NCBI GenBank assembly: GCA_045658985.1
Contig: JAZOWC010000070.1
Location: 1 to 15,805 of the forward strand
From: RGIG3513 sp045658985
Lineage (GTDB): Bacteria > Bacillota > Clostridia > Oscillospirales > Butyricicoccaceae
Reading direction: 5' to 3'
DNA: 15,805 nucleotides
Position 1 is the first letter of the stretch, and each line of letters begins with the position of its first letter. Below the pieces are notes generated by a model. That model did not search any database. It had not been told where the DNA came from and was given only the letters and a program-made list of their open reading frames with translations. Made by a program: the position numbers and the translations under genes. Shown here piece after piece: positions 4,836 to 12,047 of the stretch.

Positions 4836-7274
4836 ATGGCAGTCAAATATAAGCTTTCTGATCTTGCAAAGGATCTCGACAGAAACTCAAAGGAGATATC
4901 GGCTCTTTTGACCAAATACAAGAAGAGCAACAAAAACAGCTCCCAGACCCTCACCGACGAGGATCTGAACGTTGTTTTTGACGTGCTCACACAGCAGAAT
5001 CAGGTGGGCAGTCTTGCGGATATATTCGCACCCGCAGCCGCTGCAGCCGAGCAGCGCAAGCGCGACAGCGAAGAGCGCCTGATCCAGCAGAAGAAAGAAG
5101 CAGAGGACAGAGTCCTGCGCGAAAAGAAGGCCAAAGAGGACGCTCAGGAGCGCAACAAGAAGGCTCAGCAGGATGCCCAGCGCAAGCCTCAGCAGCCTAA
5201 AGCTCCTGCAAAGCCCCGTCAGGAGCAGACCCTGACCATCAACCCCGCTTCCAAGAGCGACAACCGCGAGCAGGCCGCTCCCGCACAGCCTGCCAAGAAG
5301 GTACATTACGTTGACACCCGCGGCGCAAACGTCAACATAGAGAAGTATGACGAGCGCCTTGAGACCCTTGTTCCCAAGCAGGCAGACCATATGGGCCAGC
5401 AGAACAAGCAGAAGTTCACCAAGCAGAATCAGAAGAAACAGCAGCAGTTCATGGGCAACAAGCGCAAGGCCGAGGAGCAGGAGAAGATGCGCCGTCTTGA
5501 GCAGCAGGCCCAGATCAAAAAAGCTCCCCTCAAGGTCCTCATCCCCGAGACCATCGCTGTAGGCGAGCTGGCTCTCAGACTCAAGAAGTCTGCCGCCGAG
5601 GTCATCAAGCAGCTGATGAAGCTGGGCGTTATGGCCGCTATCTCTCAGGACATCGACTACGATACCGCATCGCTGGTAGCTATGGAACTGGGCGCAGTAC
5701 CCGAAAAAGAAGTCGTGGTCACCATCGAGGAGAAGCTGTTTGACGAGCGCGAGGACAATGCAGACGAGCTGTGCGAGCGCGCACCCGTCGTTGTCGTTAT
5801 GGGTCACGTTGACCACGGCAAGACCAGCCTGCTGGACGCTATCCGTGCCACCGACGTTGCCGCAGGCGAAGCAGGCGGCATCACCCAGCACATCGGTGCT
5901 TACAGAGTACAGATCAACGGCCGTGAGATCACCTTCCTCGATACCCCCGGTCACGCCGCATTCACCTCCATGCGTGCCCGCGGCGCACAGGTAACCGACG
6001 TTGCCATTCTGGTCGTTGCCGCAGACGACGGCATCATGCCCCAGACCATCGAGGCTATCAACCACGCCAAAGCAGCAGGCGTGCCCATCATCGTAGCCGT
6101 CAACAAGATGGACAAAGAAGCCGCAAACCCCGACCGCATTATGCAGCAGCTTATGGAATACGAGCTCGTACCCGAAGAATGGGGCGGCTCCACCGTCGTA
6201 TGCAAGGTGTCCGCAAAACAGCGTCAGGGCATCGACAACCTGCTTGAGATGGTACTGCTGACCGCAGACATCCTCGAGCTCAAGGCCAACCCCAACCGTC
6301 TGGCCAAGGGTACCGTCATCGAGGCCAAGCTGGACCGCGGCAGAGGCCCTGTCGCTACCATTCTGGTGCAGAACGGTACACTCAAAAACGGCGATATCGT
6401 CATCGCAGGCACCGCCGTCGGCCGTGTCCGCGCAATGACCGACCACAACGGCAAAAAGCTCGAAGAAGCCGGCCCCTCCGTGCCCGTTGAGATCATCGGT
6501 CTGGCAGAGGTTCCCGGCGCAGGCGACGTATTCTACGCCGTTGAGGACGAGCGTATGGCAAGAACTCTTGCTGAAAAGCGCCGCTTCGAGGAAAAAGCCG
6601 AGCAGGCTCAGGCTATGCAGAAGGTCACACTGGAAAATCTCTTCTCGCATATTGAGACCGGCAGCGTAAAAACTCTTAATGTTATCGTTAAAGCAGACGT
6701 CAAGGGCTCTGCCGAAGCCGTCAAGGCCAGCCTCGAGAAGATCTCCAACGAGGAGGTCAAGGTCTCGGTCATCCATTCGGGTGTCGGCGGCGTCAACAAC
6801 AGTGACGTTATGCTGGCCAACGCATCCAACGCCATCATCGTCGGATTCAACGTCCGTCCCGAGGCAGGCGTGGCAGACTCTGCCGCACAGGCTCAGGTTG
6901 ACATCCGTCTGTACCGTATCATCTACGACTGCATCGAGGAGATCGAGCAGGCAATGAAGGGTATGCTGGCTCCCAAGTTCCGCGAGGTGGTCATCGGCCA
7001 TGCCGAGGTACGCCAGACCTTCAAGGTATCCGGTGTCGGCACCATCGCAGGCTGCTACGTCACCGACGGCAAGATGCAGCGCAAGGAGAAGGTGCGTATC
7101 GTCCGCGACAGCATCGTTATCCACGAGGGCGATCTGGCCACACTGCGCCGCTTCAAGGACGATGCCAAAGAGGTCGCACAGGGCTTTGAGTGCGGTCTGA
7201 GCATCGAAAAGTTCAACGATATCAAGGAAGGCGACATCATCGAAGCCTTCGTTATGGAACAGATCATAGTTTAA
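4836..7274 (+). CDS. infB: Translation initiation factor IF-2
   Basis: The 812-residue protein is a full IF-2, the GTPase that brings initiator tRNA to the 30S subunit and promotes subunit joining. It has a first IF2N domain (about 1-50), a long Lys/Gln/Glu-rich low-complexity stretch (about 70-225), and a second IF2N domain (about 230-285). The GTPase domain carries G1 GHVDHGKT (323-330), G3 DTPGH (369-373), G4 NKMD (423-426) and G5 SAK (459-461). Domains II-IV follow, ending AFVMEQIIV. AGGAGG (4821-4826) supports ATG 4836. Codon use is strongly biased to C-ending codons, as expected for a highly expressed gene. The bias also produces a very long antisense frame, rejected below. Confidence 0.98.
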   Translation: MAVKYKLSDLAKDLDRNSKEISALLTKYKKSNKNSSQTLTDEDLNVVFDVLTQQNQVGSLADIFAPAAAAAEQRKRDSEERLIQQKKEAEDRVLREKKAKEDAQERNKKAQQDAQRKPQQPKAPAKPRQEQTLTINPASKSDNREQAAPAQPAKKVHYVDTRGANVNIEKYDERLETLVPKQADHMGQQNKQKFTKQNQKKQQQFMGNKRKAEEQEKMRRLEQQAQIKKAPLKVLIPETIAVGELALRLKKSAAEVIKQLMKLGVMAAISQDIDYDTASLVAMELGAVPEKEVVVTIEEKLFDEREDNADELCERAPVVVVMGHVDHGKTSLLDAIRATDVAAGEAGGITQHIGAYRVQINGREITFLDTPGHAAFTSMRARGAQVTDVAILVVAADDGIMPQTIEAINHAKAAGVPIIVAVNKMDKEAANPDRIMQQLMEYELVPEEWGGSTVVCKVSAKQRQGIDNLLEMVLLTADILELKANPNRLAKGTVIEAKLDRGRGPVATILVQNGTLKNGDIVIAGTAVGRVRAMTDHNGKKLEEAGPSVPVEIIGLAEVPGAGDVFYAVEDERMARTLAEKRRFEEKAEQAQAMQKVTLENLFSHIETGSVKTLNVIVKADVKGSAEAVKASLEKISNEEVKVSVIHSGVGGVNNSDVMLANASNAIIVGFNVRPEAGVADSAAQAQVDIRLYRIIYDCIEEIEQAMKGMLAPKFREVVIGHAEVRQTFKVSGVGTIAGCYVTDGKMQRKEKVRIVRDSIVIHEGDLATLRRFKDDAKEVAQGFECGLSIEKFNDIKEGDIIEAFVMEQIIV

Positions 7275-7287
7275 GGCGGTAGTTAAT

Positions 7288-7683
7288 ATGCCATCAAACA
7301 ACAGCCGTATGGTGCGCATCAACGAAGAAGTTATGCGCAGCCTCGCAACCCTCATCCGCCAGGTCAAAGACCCCCGTCTGCAGAGCGCCATGATCAGCGT
7401 CATCAGATGCGAGGTCACCAACGATCTGCGCTGGTGCAAGGTCTACGTCAGCGTACTGGGCGAGCACGATCCCCGCGAGATCAAGCGCGGTCTCAAATCG
7501 GCATCGGGCTTTCTCAGACGTGAGCTGGCTCATTCTGTGAGCCTGAGATACACCCCCGAGCTTGTGTTTGTGCTGGATGACTCCATAGCTTACGGAGCGC
7601 ACATCGCAGGCATACTCAACAAGCTGGATATTCGCTCGGAGGAAGACGAAAATGACACTGAGGGAGACAGTCAGCTTTCTTAA
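7288..7683 (+). CDS. rbfA: 30S ribosome-binding factor RbfA
   Basis: The 131-residue protein has the single KH-like RbfA fold: RINEEVMRSLATLIRQVKDPRL, then a strand region with WCKVYVSVLG. The late motif LRRELAHSVSLRYTPELVFV is followed by DDSIAYGAHI. RbfA binds the immature 16S 5' region and helps 30S maturation, notably in cold. Gap to infB is 13 bases. The acidic C-terminal tail (SEEDENDTEGD) overlaps the beginning of nrnA by 32 bases, a long overlap that implies coupled translation. Confidence 0.95.
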   Translation: MPSNNSRMVRINEEVMRSLATLIRQVKDPRLQSAMISVIRCEVTNDLRWCKVYVSVLGEHDPREIKRGLKSASGFLRRELAHSVSLRYTPELVFVLDDSIAYGAHIAGILNKLDIRSEEDENDTEGDSQLS

Positions 7684-8605
7684 AGCCAATGACAACTTTA
7701 TAATTCTCACCCACCGCCGTCCCGACGGAGATACCGTCGGGTCGGCAGCGGCTTTGTGCCGTGCCCTGCGCGAGGTGGGCAAGAGGGTCTATCTCAGCTT
7801 CAACGACGGCATAACAAAGCGGCTTGCACCCTTCTGCGAGGGACTTTTTGCCCCCGAGGGGTACGAGCCGGCAACGGTCATCGCCGTTGATATTGCCGAC
7901 GAGAAGCTGTTTTGCACGAGCGATGAGTGCTACAGAGGCAAAGTCCGTCTGTGCATCGACCATCACCCCACCAATACCCGATATGCCGCACACCTGCTTT
8001 TGCAGGAGCATGAGGCGGCAACCGGCGCCGTGGTGTGGCAGCTTATCGGTGAGCTGGGGATCACCAAGACCCGTGAGATATGCAACGCCGTGTATCTGGC
8101 CATCGCCACAGATACCGGCTGCTTCAAATACGCCAACACCACCCCTCTGTGCCACCGCGCGGCGGCAGACTGCATAGAGCTGGGTGCTGATTTTCATCCC
8201 ATCAACACCGCATTTTTCACAGTCAAGACTCCTGCCCGTCTGGCACTTGAGAGCGAGTTGTTCGCGTCGCTCACCCTGTCCGACTGCAGCCGTGCCTGCA
8301 CAGCTGTGATCTCACGGGATTTTATCGAGCGGGTCAATGCCGATATGGATGATCTTGACAATCTGTCCAGCCTGCTTATGCAGCTTGAGCAGATCAAAGT
8401 CGGCGCACTTCTCACAGAGAATAAGCAGCGCGGCAGCTACAAGCTGTCGGTACGCTCCCGTGCGCCCATCAATGCGGCGGCAATATGCGCAAAGTTCGAC
8501 GGCGGCGGTCACGAGCGCGCCTCGGGCGGAAGCATATCCGGCACACAAGACGCCTGCGTCAGCGCGCTTATGCAGGCAATGACAGAGGAACTCTCAAATG
8601 TATAA
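7652..8605 (+). CDS. nrnA: DHH-family oligoribonuclease / pAp phosphatase NrnA
   Basis: The 317-residue protein is a DHH/DHHA1 phosphoesterase. The metal-binding motifs are HRRPDGDTVGS (from residue 21) and DHHPTN (from 103); the DHHA1 substrate motif GGGHERASGG lies at 284-293. NrnA degrades nanoRNAs and removes the 3' phosphate from pAp; c-di-NMP-degrading relatives share these motifs. The start at ATG 7652 is supported by GGAGGA (7638-7643) and by homologous N-termini, despite the 32-base overlap with rbfA. Placement between rbfA and truB is common in clostridia and suggests a role in RNA turnover alongside ribosome maturation. It overlaps truB by 8 bases. Confidence 0.93.
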   Translation: MTLRETVSFLKANDNFIILTHRRPDGDTVGSAAALCRALREVGKRVYLSFNDGITKRLAPFCEGLFAPEGYEPATVIAVDIADEKLFCTSDECYRGKVRLCIDHHPTNTRYAAHLLLQEHEAATGAVVWQLIGELGITKTREICNAVYLAIATDTGCFKYANTTPLCHRAAADCIELGADFHPINTAFFTVKTPARLALESELFASLTLSDCSRACTAVISRDFIERVNADMDDLDNLSSLLMQLEQIKVGALLTENKQRGSYKLSVRSRAPINAAAICAKFDGGGHERASGGSISGTQDACVSALMQAMTEELSNV

Positions 8606-9512
8606 CGGAATACTTGTATTCGACAAACCCCGCGACTTTACCTCCCACGATGCGGTGGCAAAGCTGCGGGGTATTCTCAGACAACGCAAAATAGGCCACG
8701 CAGGCACCCTCGATCCTATGGCTACGGGCGTGCTTGTGGTGCTTTTGGGCAACGCCACCCGTGCCTCCGACTATGCCGCCGCCCAGACCAAGGAGTACAT
8801 AGCAGGACTCAGACTGGGCACGGTCACAGATACTCAGGATATTACGGGCAAGGTGCTTGAGCAGCGGGAGGTCAGCGTGACACCCGAGGCGCTTGAGCAG
8901 ACCCTGCGCGCATTCACGGGGGACATCAGCCAGCTCCCGCCTATGTTTTCGGCGGTGTCGGTTGGCGGCGTGCGCCTGTACAAGCTCGCACGCAAAGGTG
9001 CCGAGATCGAGCGCGAAGCCCGCGATATAGAGATACAGGACATTGAGCATCTGGGCTCGACCGATAACGATCACAGCCTGCGGGTAGTCTGCTCAAAAGG
9101 CACCTACATCCGCACCCTCTGCCACGACATCGGTCAGGCACTGTCCTGCGGCGGCTGTATGTCCTCGCTCAGACGTACCGCCGTGGGTGATTTCCGCATA
9201 GAGCAGGCTCTCAGTTTTGAGGATGTGGAGCGTCTGCGTGACGAGGGCAGACTGGACGAGGTGATTCTGCCTACCGACAGCGTGTTTGCCCATCTGCCTG
9301 CGGTTACACTCAACGCGCAGGGTCAAAAACGTGCCGAAAACGGCGCATTCATCAGCGCACACGAGCTTGCTTCGGGATGTATCCCCGCAGACGGTGAGCT
9401 GTGCCGCGTATATTCTGTGGACGGCGAGTTTATTATGCTGGGCAGAGGCGGTCAGCTTGACCGCGGCGGCGAGGCGCTGTTCTGCCACAAAACATTCTTT
9501 GTTCGGGATTGA
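8598..9512 (+). CDS. truB: tRNA pseudouridine-55 synthase TruB
   Basis: The 304-residue protein has the TruB layout. The N-terminal GILVFDKPRDFTSHDAV motif and GHAGTLDPMATGVLVVLLG follow family order; Asp39 in TLDP is the expected catalytic nucleophile. QLPPMFSAVSVGGVRLYKLA and CSKGTYIRTLCHDIG follow, and a PUA-like C-terminal part (about 235-304) completes the protein. TruB converts U55 in the T-loop of tRNAs. The ATG sits 8 bases inside the end of nrnA, and the stop is 4 bases before the ribF start, so the three genes look translationally coupled. Confidence 0.96.
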   Translation: MYNGILVFDKPRDFTSHDAVAKLRGILRQRKIGHAGTLDPMATGVLVVLLGNATRASDYAAAQTKEYIAGLRLGTVTDTQDITGKVLEQREVSVTPEALEQTLRAFTGDISQLPPMFSAVSVGGVRLYKLARKGAEIEREARDIEIQDIEHLGSTDNDHSLRVVCSKGTYIRTLCHDIGQALSCGGCMSSLRRTAVGDFRIEQALSFEDVERLRDEGRLDEVILPTDSVFAHLPAVTLNAQGQKRAENGAFISAHELASGCIPADGELCRVYSVDGEFIMLGRGGQLDRGGEALFCHKTFFVRD

Positions 9513-9516
9513 TTAT

Positions 9517-10401
9517 ATGAACGATACTGTAGTAGCCCTCGGTTTTTTTGACGGTGTGCATATAGGCCACCGCCACATACTGAAAACCGCGGCCAAAATC
9601 GCAAAAGAAAAAAACTGCCGCAGCGCCGCCTGCACCTTTTCGGTGCATCCCAGGGCATTCGTGCGGGGCATAGCTCCCGCTATGCTCACTACTTTGGAAG
9701 AGCGCAAGAGGCTCATTCTGGAGCAGGGCATCGAGCGGGTTGAGGTGTTGGAGTTTGACAAGAATATGTCGGATATGTCTCCGGATGACTTTGTCAATCT
9801 GCTCAAAGAGCGCTACGGCTGCATAGCCGCTGTCTGCGGCGACAACTTCCGCTTCGGCAAGAACGCTCAGGGCAACGCCGATACCCTCCGCAGATGCGGC
9901 ATCGAGACCACCGTATGCTCGCCCGTGGATTTCGGCGATGAGATGGTGTCCTCCACCCGCATCCGCCGTATGATAACCGAGGGAAGGATGCAGGGCGCGG
10001 GCGCACTGCTGGGCCGCAATTTTGTGCTGACGGGTACGGTGGTTGACGGCTTCAAGCTGGGCAGACGTCTGGGCAAGCCTACCATGAACCTGCGCCCCGA
10101 CGAAGGACTGATCGTGCCTGCCACGGGCGTGTATGCATCGCGGGTGCTGCTGGGCGGTGAGGCGTTTTTTGCCATAACCAACATCGGCACACGCCCCACC
10201 TTTTCCAATGACGATATAGTGTCGGTGGAGAGTCATATTATGGACTTCTGCCGTGATATTTACGGCGAAAGAGCCGCCGTGGAGCTGGTGCAGAAGGTGC
10301 GCGAAGAGCGCAGATTCGACAGCGAGACCGAACTTGTCCGGCAGATAGACAAAGATATGGCACAAGCCCGCTTGATCCTCTCGCAGGAATACGGCGGATA
10401 A
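9517..10401 (+). CDS. ribF: Bifunctional riboflavin kinase / FAD synthetase RibF
   Basis: From ATG 9517 the protein has 294 residues. The adenylyltransferase domain shows GFFDGVHIGHR (9-19) and SSTRIR (145-150). The riboflavin kinase domain shows GKPTMNL (186-192) and TNIGTRPTF, followed by VSVESHIMDF. It makes FMN from riboflavin and FAD from FMN. The N-terminus is short, with only eight residues before the nucleotidyltransferase motif. No clear Shine-Dalgarno precedes it; the start lies 4 bases after the truB stop and is probably coupled to it. A longer frame upstream belongs to shadow coding inside truB. Confidence 0.94.
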   Translation: MNDTVVALGFFDGVHIGHRHILKTAAKIAKEKNCRSAACTFSVHPRAFVRGIAPAMLTTLEERKRLILEQGIERVEVLEFDKNMSDMSPDDFVNLLKERYGCIAAVCGDNFRFGKNAQGNADTLRRCGIETTVCSPVDFGDEMVSSTRIRRMITEGRMQGAGALLGRNFVLTGTVVDGFKLGRRLGKPTMNLRPDEGLIVPATGVYASRVLLGGEAFFAITNIGTRPTFSNDDIVSVESHIMDFCRDIYGERAAVELVQKVREERRFDSETELVRQIDKDMAQARLILSQEYGG

Positions 10402-10423
10402 GCCAAAGAAAAAGGGTGACGAT

Positions 10424-11308
10424 ATGAGCGCAAAGAAAAAGAAAAAGACCAAATCCCTGCCCCCGCTTCTTGCGTTGGTGCTGGCTTTGCTGGTGTTCGG
10501 ATACTATTACGTATCCGATTACCTGGCAGACAAAAAAGCCCGTGAGAGCTGGAACACCGAGGGCAGTCTCGTTATGCAGGTCATCGACGTTGGTCAGGGC
10601 GACAGCATCCTGCTGGGCTGTGACGGTGAGTATATGCTGATCGACTGCGGCGAGGAAGAATATGCCGACACCGTTCTGGAGGCTGTCCGCGGCCTCGACC
10701 TCAAATATATGCTCGCCTCCCATCCCCACACCGACCATATGGGCGGTATGTCGGAGGTCATCCGCAAACATCCTCCCGAGACCTTTCTGATGCCCGAGCG
10801 CGAGCATACCACCCGCGAGTTCAAGGCTATGCTTGAGGCTGTCGAGGACAAGCAGGTCAATGCGGAGTTTGTGTACGCAGGCGACGAGTTTGAGCTGGGC
10901 AGTGCATACGTTACCGTAGTATGGCCCGAGATCGGCTTCAGCGACAGCAACCTCAACAACTGGTCGGCTGTGCTGCTTGTTGAGTATCAGGGTGTCAGCA
11001 TCCTGCTCACCGGCGACTCGGAAAAGAAGGTCGAGGACGACTACCTCAAATACATACCCGGCGAGATCGACATCCTCAAAGTCGCTCACCACGGCAGCGA
11101 TACCAGCAGCGGCGCCAAGCTGCTTGAGACCATCGATCCCGACTACGCGGTGCTCAGCCTCGGCGCGGGCAATGACTACAACCACCCCCACAAGGAGCCT
11201 ATGGAGCGCCTGCAGAACTGCGGCGCCGAGATCTACCGCACCGACCGCAGCGGAACCATCACCTTTACCGTCAAGGAAGGGGAGATATCGGTTGCAACAG
11301 AACGATAA
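10424..11308 (+). CDS. Membrane-anchored ComEC/Rec2-like metallo-beta-lactamase hydrolase
   Basis: The 294-residue protein has a Lys-rich start (MSAKKKKKTK), one hydrophobic signal-anchor (about 12-33) and then a single MBL domain outside the membrane. It carries DVGQGDSILL (from 55), HPHTDH giving H100, H102, D104 and H105, LLTGD (194-198) and VAHHGSD (220-226). This set is that of the ComEC C-terminal nuclease-like domain, without the ComEC channel. A secreted phosphodiesterase or DNase is the likely activity, by analogy only. It sits 22 bases after ribF, with AAGGGTGA upstream, and overlaps the DUF3006 gene by 17 bases. It is probably not the main competence protein, which would be far larger. 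Confidence 0.88.
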   Translation: MSAKKKKKTKSLPPLLALVLALLVFGYYYVSDYLADKKARESWNTEGSLVMQVIDVGQGDSILLGCDGEYMLIDCGEEEYADTVLEAVRGLDLKYMLASHPHTDHMGGMSEVIRKHPPETFLMPEREHTTREFKAMLEAVEDKQVNAEFVYAGDEFELGSAYVTVVWPEIGFSDSNLNNWSAVLLVEYQGVSILLTGDSEKKVEDDYLKYIPGEIDILKVAHHGSDTSSGAKLLETIDPDYAVLSLGAGNDYNHPHKEPMERLQNCGAEIYRTDRSGTITFTVKEGEISVATER

Positions 11309-11519
11309 GCTGTATACCATAGACCGCCGCGAGGGCGAAGTGTGGGTGCTCACCGACGGCAGCGGCAAGCTGCATTACGAAAAAAACCTTCCCCTCTCCG
11401 CCAAAGAGGGGGACCACGTGGAATACACCTGCGCGGGAGTCAAGCTGATCCCCGCCACCGAGGAAGAACGTGAGCAGGTGCGGGCAAAGATGCACAGCCT
11501 GTTCAAAAAACGGAGGTAA
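11292..11519 (+). CDS. DUF3006 family protein, TTG start, overlapping the MBL gene
   Basis: The protein has 75 residues starting at TTG 11292, supported by GGGGAG (11279-11284) seven bases upstream. It reads MQQNDKLYTIDRREGEVWVL, then LPLSAKEGDHVEYT (about 33-46). A Glu/Lys helix at the end includes EEREQVRAKMHSLFKK. This matches the DUF3006 pattern (YTIDR-E...AVL..., LP..AKEGD..., terminal EER..I..K...LF) as I know it. DUF3006 genes often lie beside ComEC-like MBL genes or as fusions, which suggests a functional partnership, though the function is unknown. Frames upstream in the same phase pass through the MBL gene and are not real. Confidence 0.85.
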   Translation: MQQNDKLYTIDRREGEVWVLTDGSGKLHYEKNLPLSAKEGDHVEYTCAGVKLIPATEEEREQVRAKMHSLFKKRR

Positions 11520-11523
11520 AATT

Positions 11524-11805
11524 ATGCCTATCAAAACACCCGAGACCAAGAATTATGCCTTTATCAGCCACCGTGACTGTGAGTTTTTCCCCTGCCACAA
11601 GACGTCCGACGTTGATAACTTCAACTGCCTGTTCTGCTATTGCCCTCTGTACGCACTGGGCAAAGACTGCGGCGGCAATTTCAAGATCGTCAACGGGTAC
11701 AAAGACTGCTCCGACTGTCAGGTACCCCACAAGCGTGACAACTACGATTACGTCAACCGCAAGCTGGGCGAACTGATCGAAAAAGTCAAGCAGCAGGGCG
11801 AATGA
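11524..11805 (+). CDS. Small cysteine-rich protein (PF04071-like), probably metal-binding
   Basis: The 93-residue protein begins MPIKTPETKNYAFISHRDCE. Its core includes FFPCHKTSDVDNFNCLFCYC, PLYALGKDCGG and KDCSDCQVPHKRDNYDYV, the hallmark of the cysteine-rich small domain. I count eight Cys and two His in that core that could bind zinc or an Fe-S cluster. GGAGGT (11512-11517) gives a strong start at ATG 11524, five bases after the DUF3006 stop. No function is established to my knowledge. It is the last gene of the long operon, followed by tandem terminators. Confidence 0.9.
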   Translation: MPIKTPETKNYAFISHRDCEFFPCHKTSDVDNFNCLFCYCPLYALGKDCGGNFKIVNGYKDCSDCQVPHKRDNYDYVNRKLGELIEKVKQQGE

Positions 11806-11830
11806 CAGATTATGAACAGTAGTAAATTAC

Positions 11831-11859
11831 AAAGGGCAAGCAAGCTTGCCCTTTTGTTT
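11831..11859 (+). terminator. Intrinsic terminator 1 of the nusA-infB operon
   Basis: A perfect 10-bp stem, AAAGGGCAAG (11831-11840) with CTTGCCCTTT (11845-11854), 4-base loop, continues into a T-rich tract (TTTTGTTT). It lies 25 bases after the last stop. Confidence 0.9.
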
Positions 11860-11872
11860 ACCTCAATGACCG

Positions 11873-11905
11873 TCGCCGTGAAGAATATCCTTCGCGGCGA
11901 TTTTT
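11873..11905 (+). terminator. Intrinsic terminator 2, tandem with the first
   Basis: TCGCCGTGAAG (11873-11883) pairs with CTTCGCGGCGA (11890-11900), an 11-bp stem with one G-U pair and a 6-base loop, followed by TTTTT. Together with terminator 1 it shields the SOS module just downstream. Confidence 0.88.
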
Positions 11906-11917
11906 CCAATATTTTTA

Positions 11918-11933
11918 TAGAACAATTGTTCTA
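11918..11933. promoter_or_regulatory. LexA box (SOS operator)
   Basis: A perfect 16-base palindrome, TAGAACAATTGTTCTA, contains GAAC-N4-GTTC, the core of the Gram-positive LexA (DinR) site. It ends 8 bases before the -35 hexamer of the polymerase promoter. The adjacent gene is a Y-family DNA polymerase, a classic SOS target, which strengthens the call. Confidence 0.8.
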
Positions 11934-11941
11934 ATTTTTGC

Positions 11942-11970
11942 TTGCTATTTGGCGGTGCAGGGGTTATAAT
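11942..11970 (+). promoter_or_regulatory. Sigma-A promoter of the Y-family polymerase operon
   Basis: TTGCTA (11942-11947), 17 bases and a perfect TATAAT (11965-11970). Transcription should begin near 11977, which rules out the upstream ATG at 11973 as the start of the polymerase. Confidence 0.78.
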
Positions 11971-11983
11971 GAATGCAGGATGA

Positions 11984-12001
11984 AAAAGGCAAAAGCCTTT
12001 T
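11984..12001 (+). promoter_or_regulatory. Short hairpin in the 5' leader of the polymerase gene
   Basis: AAAAGGC (11984-11990) pairs with GCCTTTT (11995-12001) around the loop AAAA. It lies a few bases after the expected transcription start. It could protect the transcript end or weakly attenuate; only three G-C pairs hold it. Confidence 0.35.
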
Positions 12002-12047
12002 CGCCGCCGATATAATATACTCATATCAAGTAAAGGAGCGGGGCAAA

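Noticed and set aside
4887..7439. 850-codon open frame on the - strand opposite infB
   Set aside because: It mirrors a highly biased coding gene whose codons rarely give stops on the opposite strand. It shows no domain, its composition is odd, and the + strand is an unmistakable IF-2.
9286..9516. 77-residue upstream extension of RibF
   Set aside because: It runs through truB in another frame. The known RibF N-terminal motif begins right after ATG 9517.
10238..11368. 376-codon - strand frame opposite the MBL and DUF3006 genes
   Set aside because: It spans parts of three real + strand genes and shows no recognisable domain; a shadow frame.
12011..12016. Second TATAAT as another -10 box for the polymerase
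   Set aside because: No acceptable -35 lies 16-18 bases upstream, and the promoter at 11942-11970 is much better.
11973..12047. 25-residue N-terminal extension of the Y-family polymerase
   Set aside because: The ATG at 11973 lies at or before the predicted transcription start (about 11977) and has no ribosome site, whereas ATG 12048 has a strong one and matches family N-termini.
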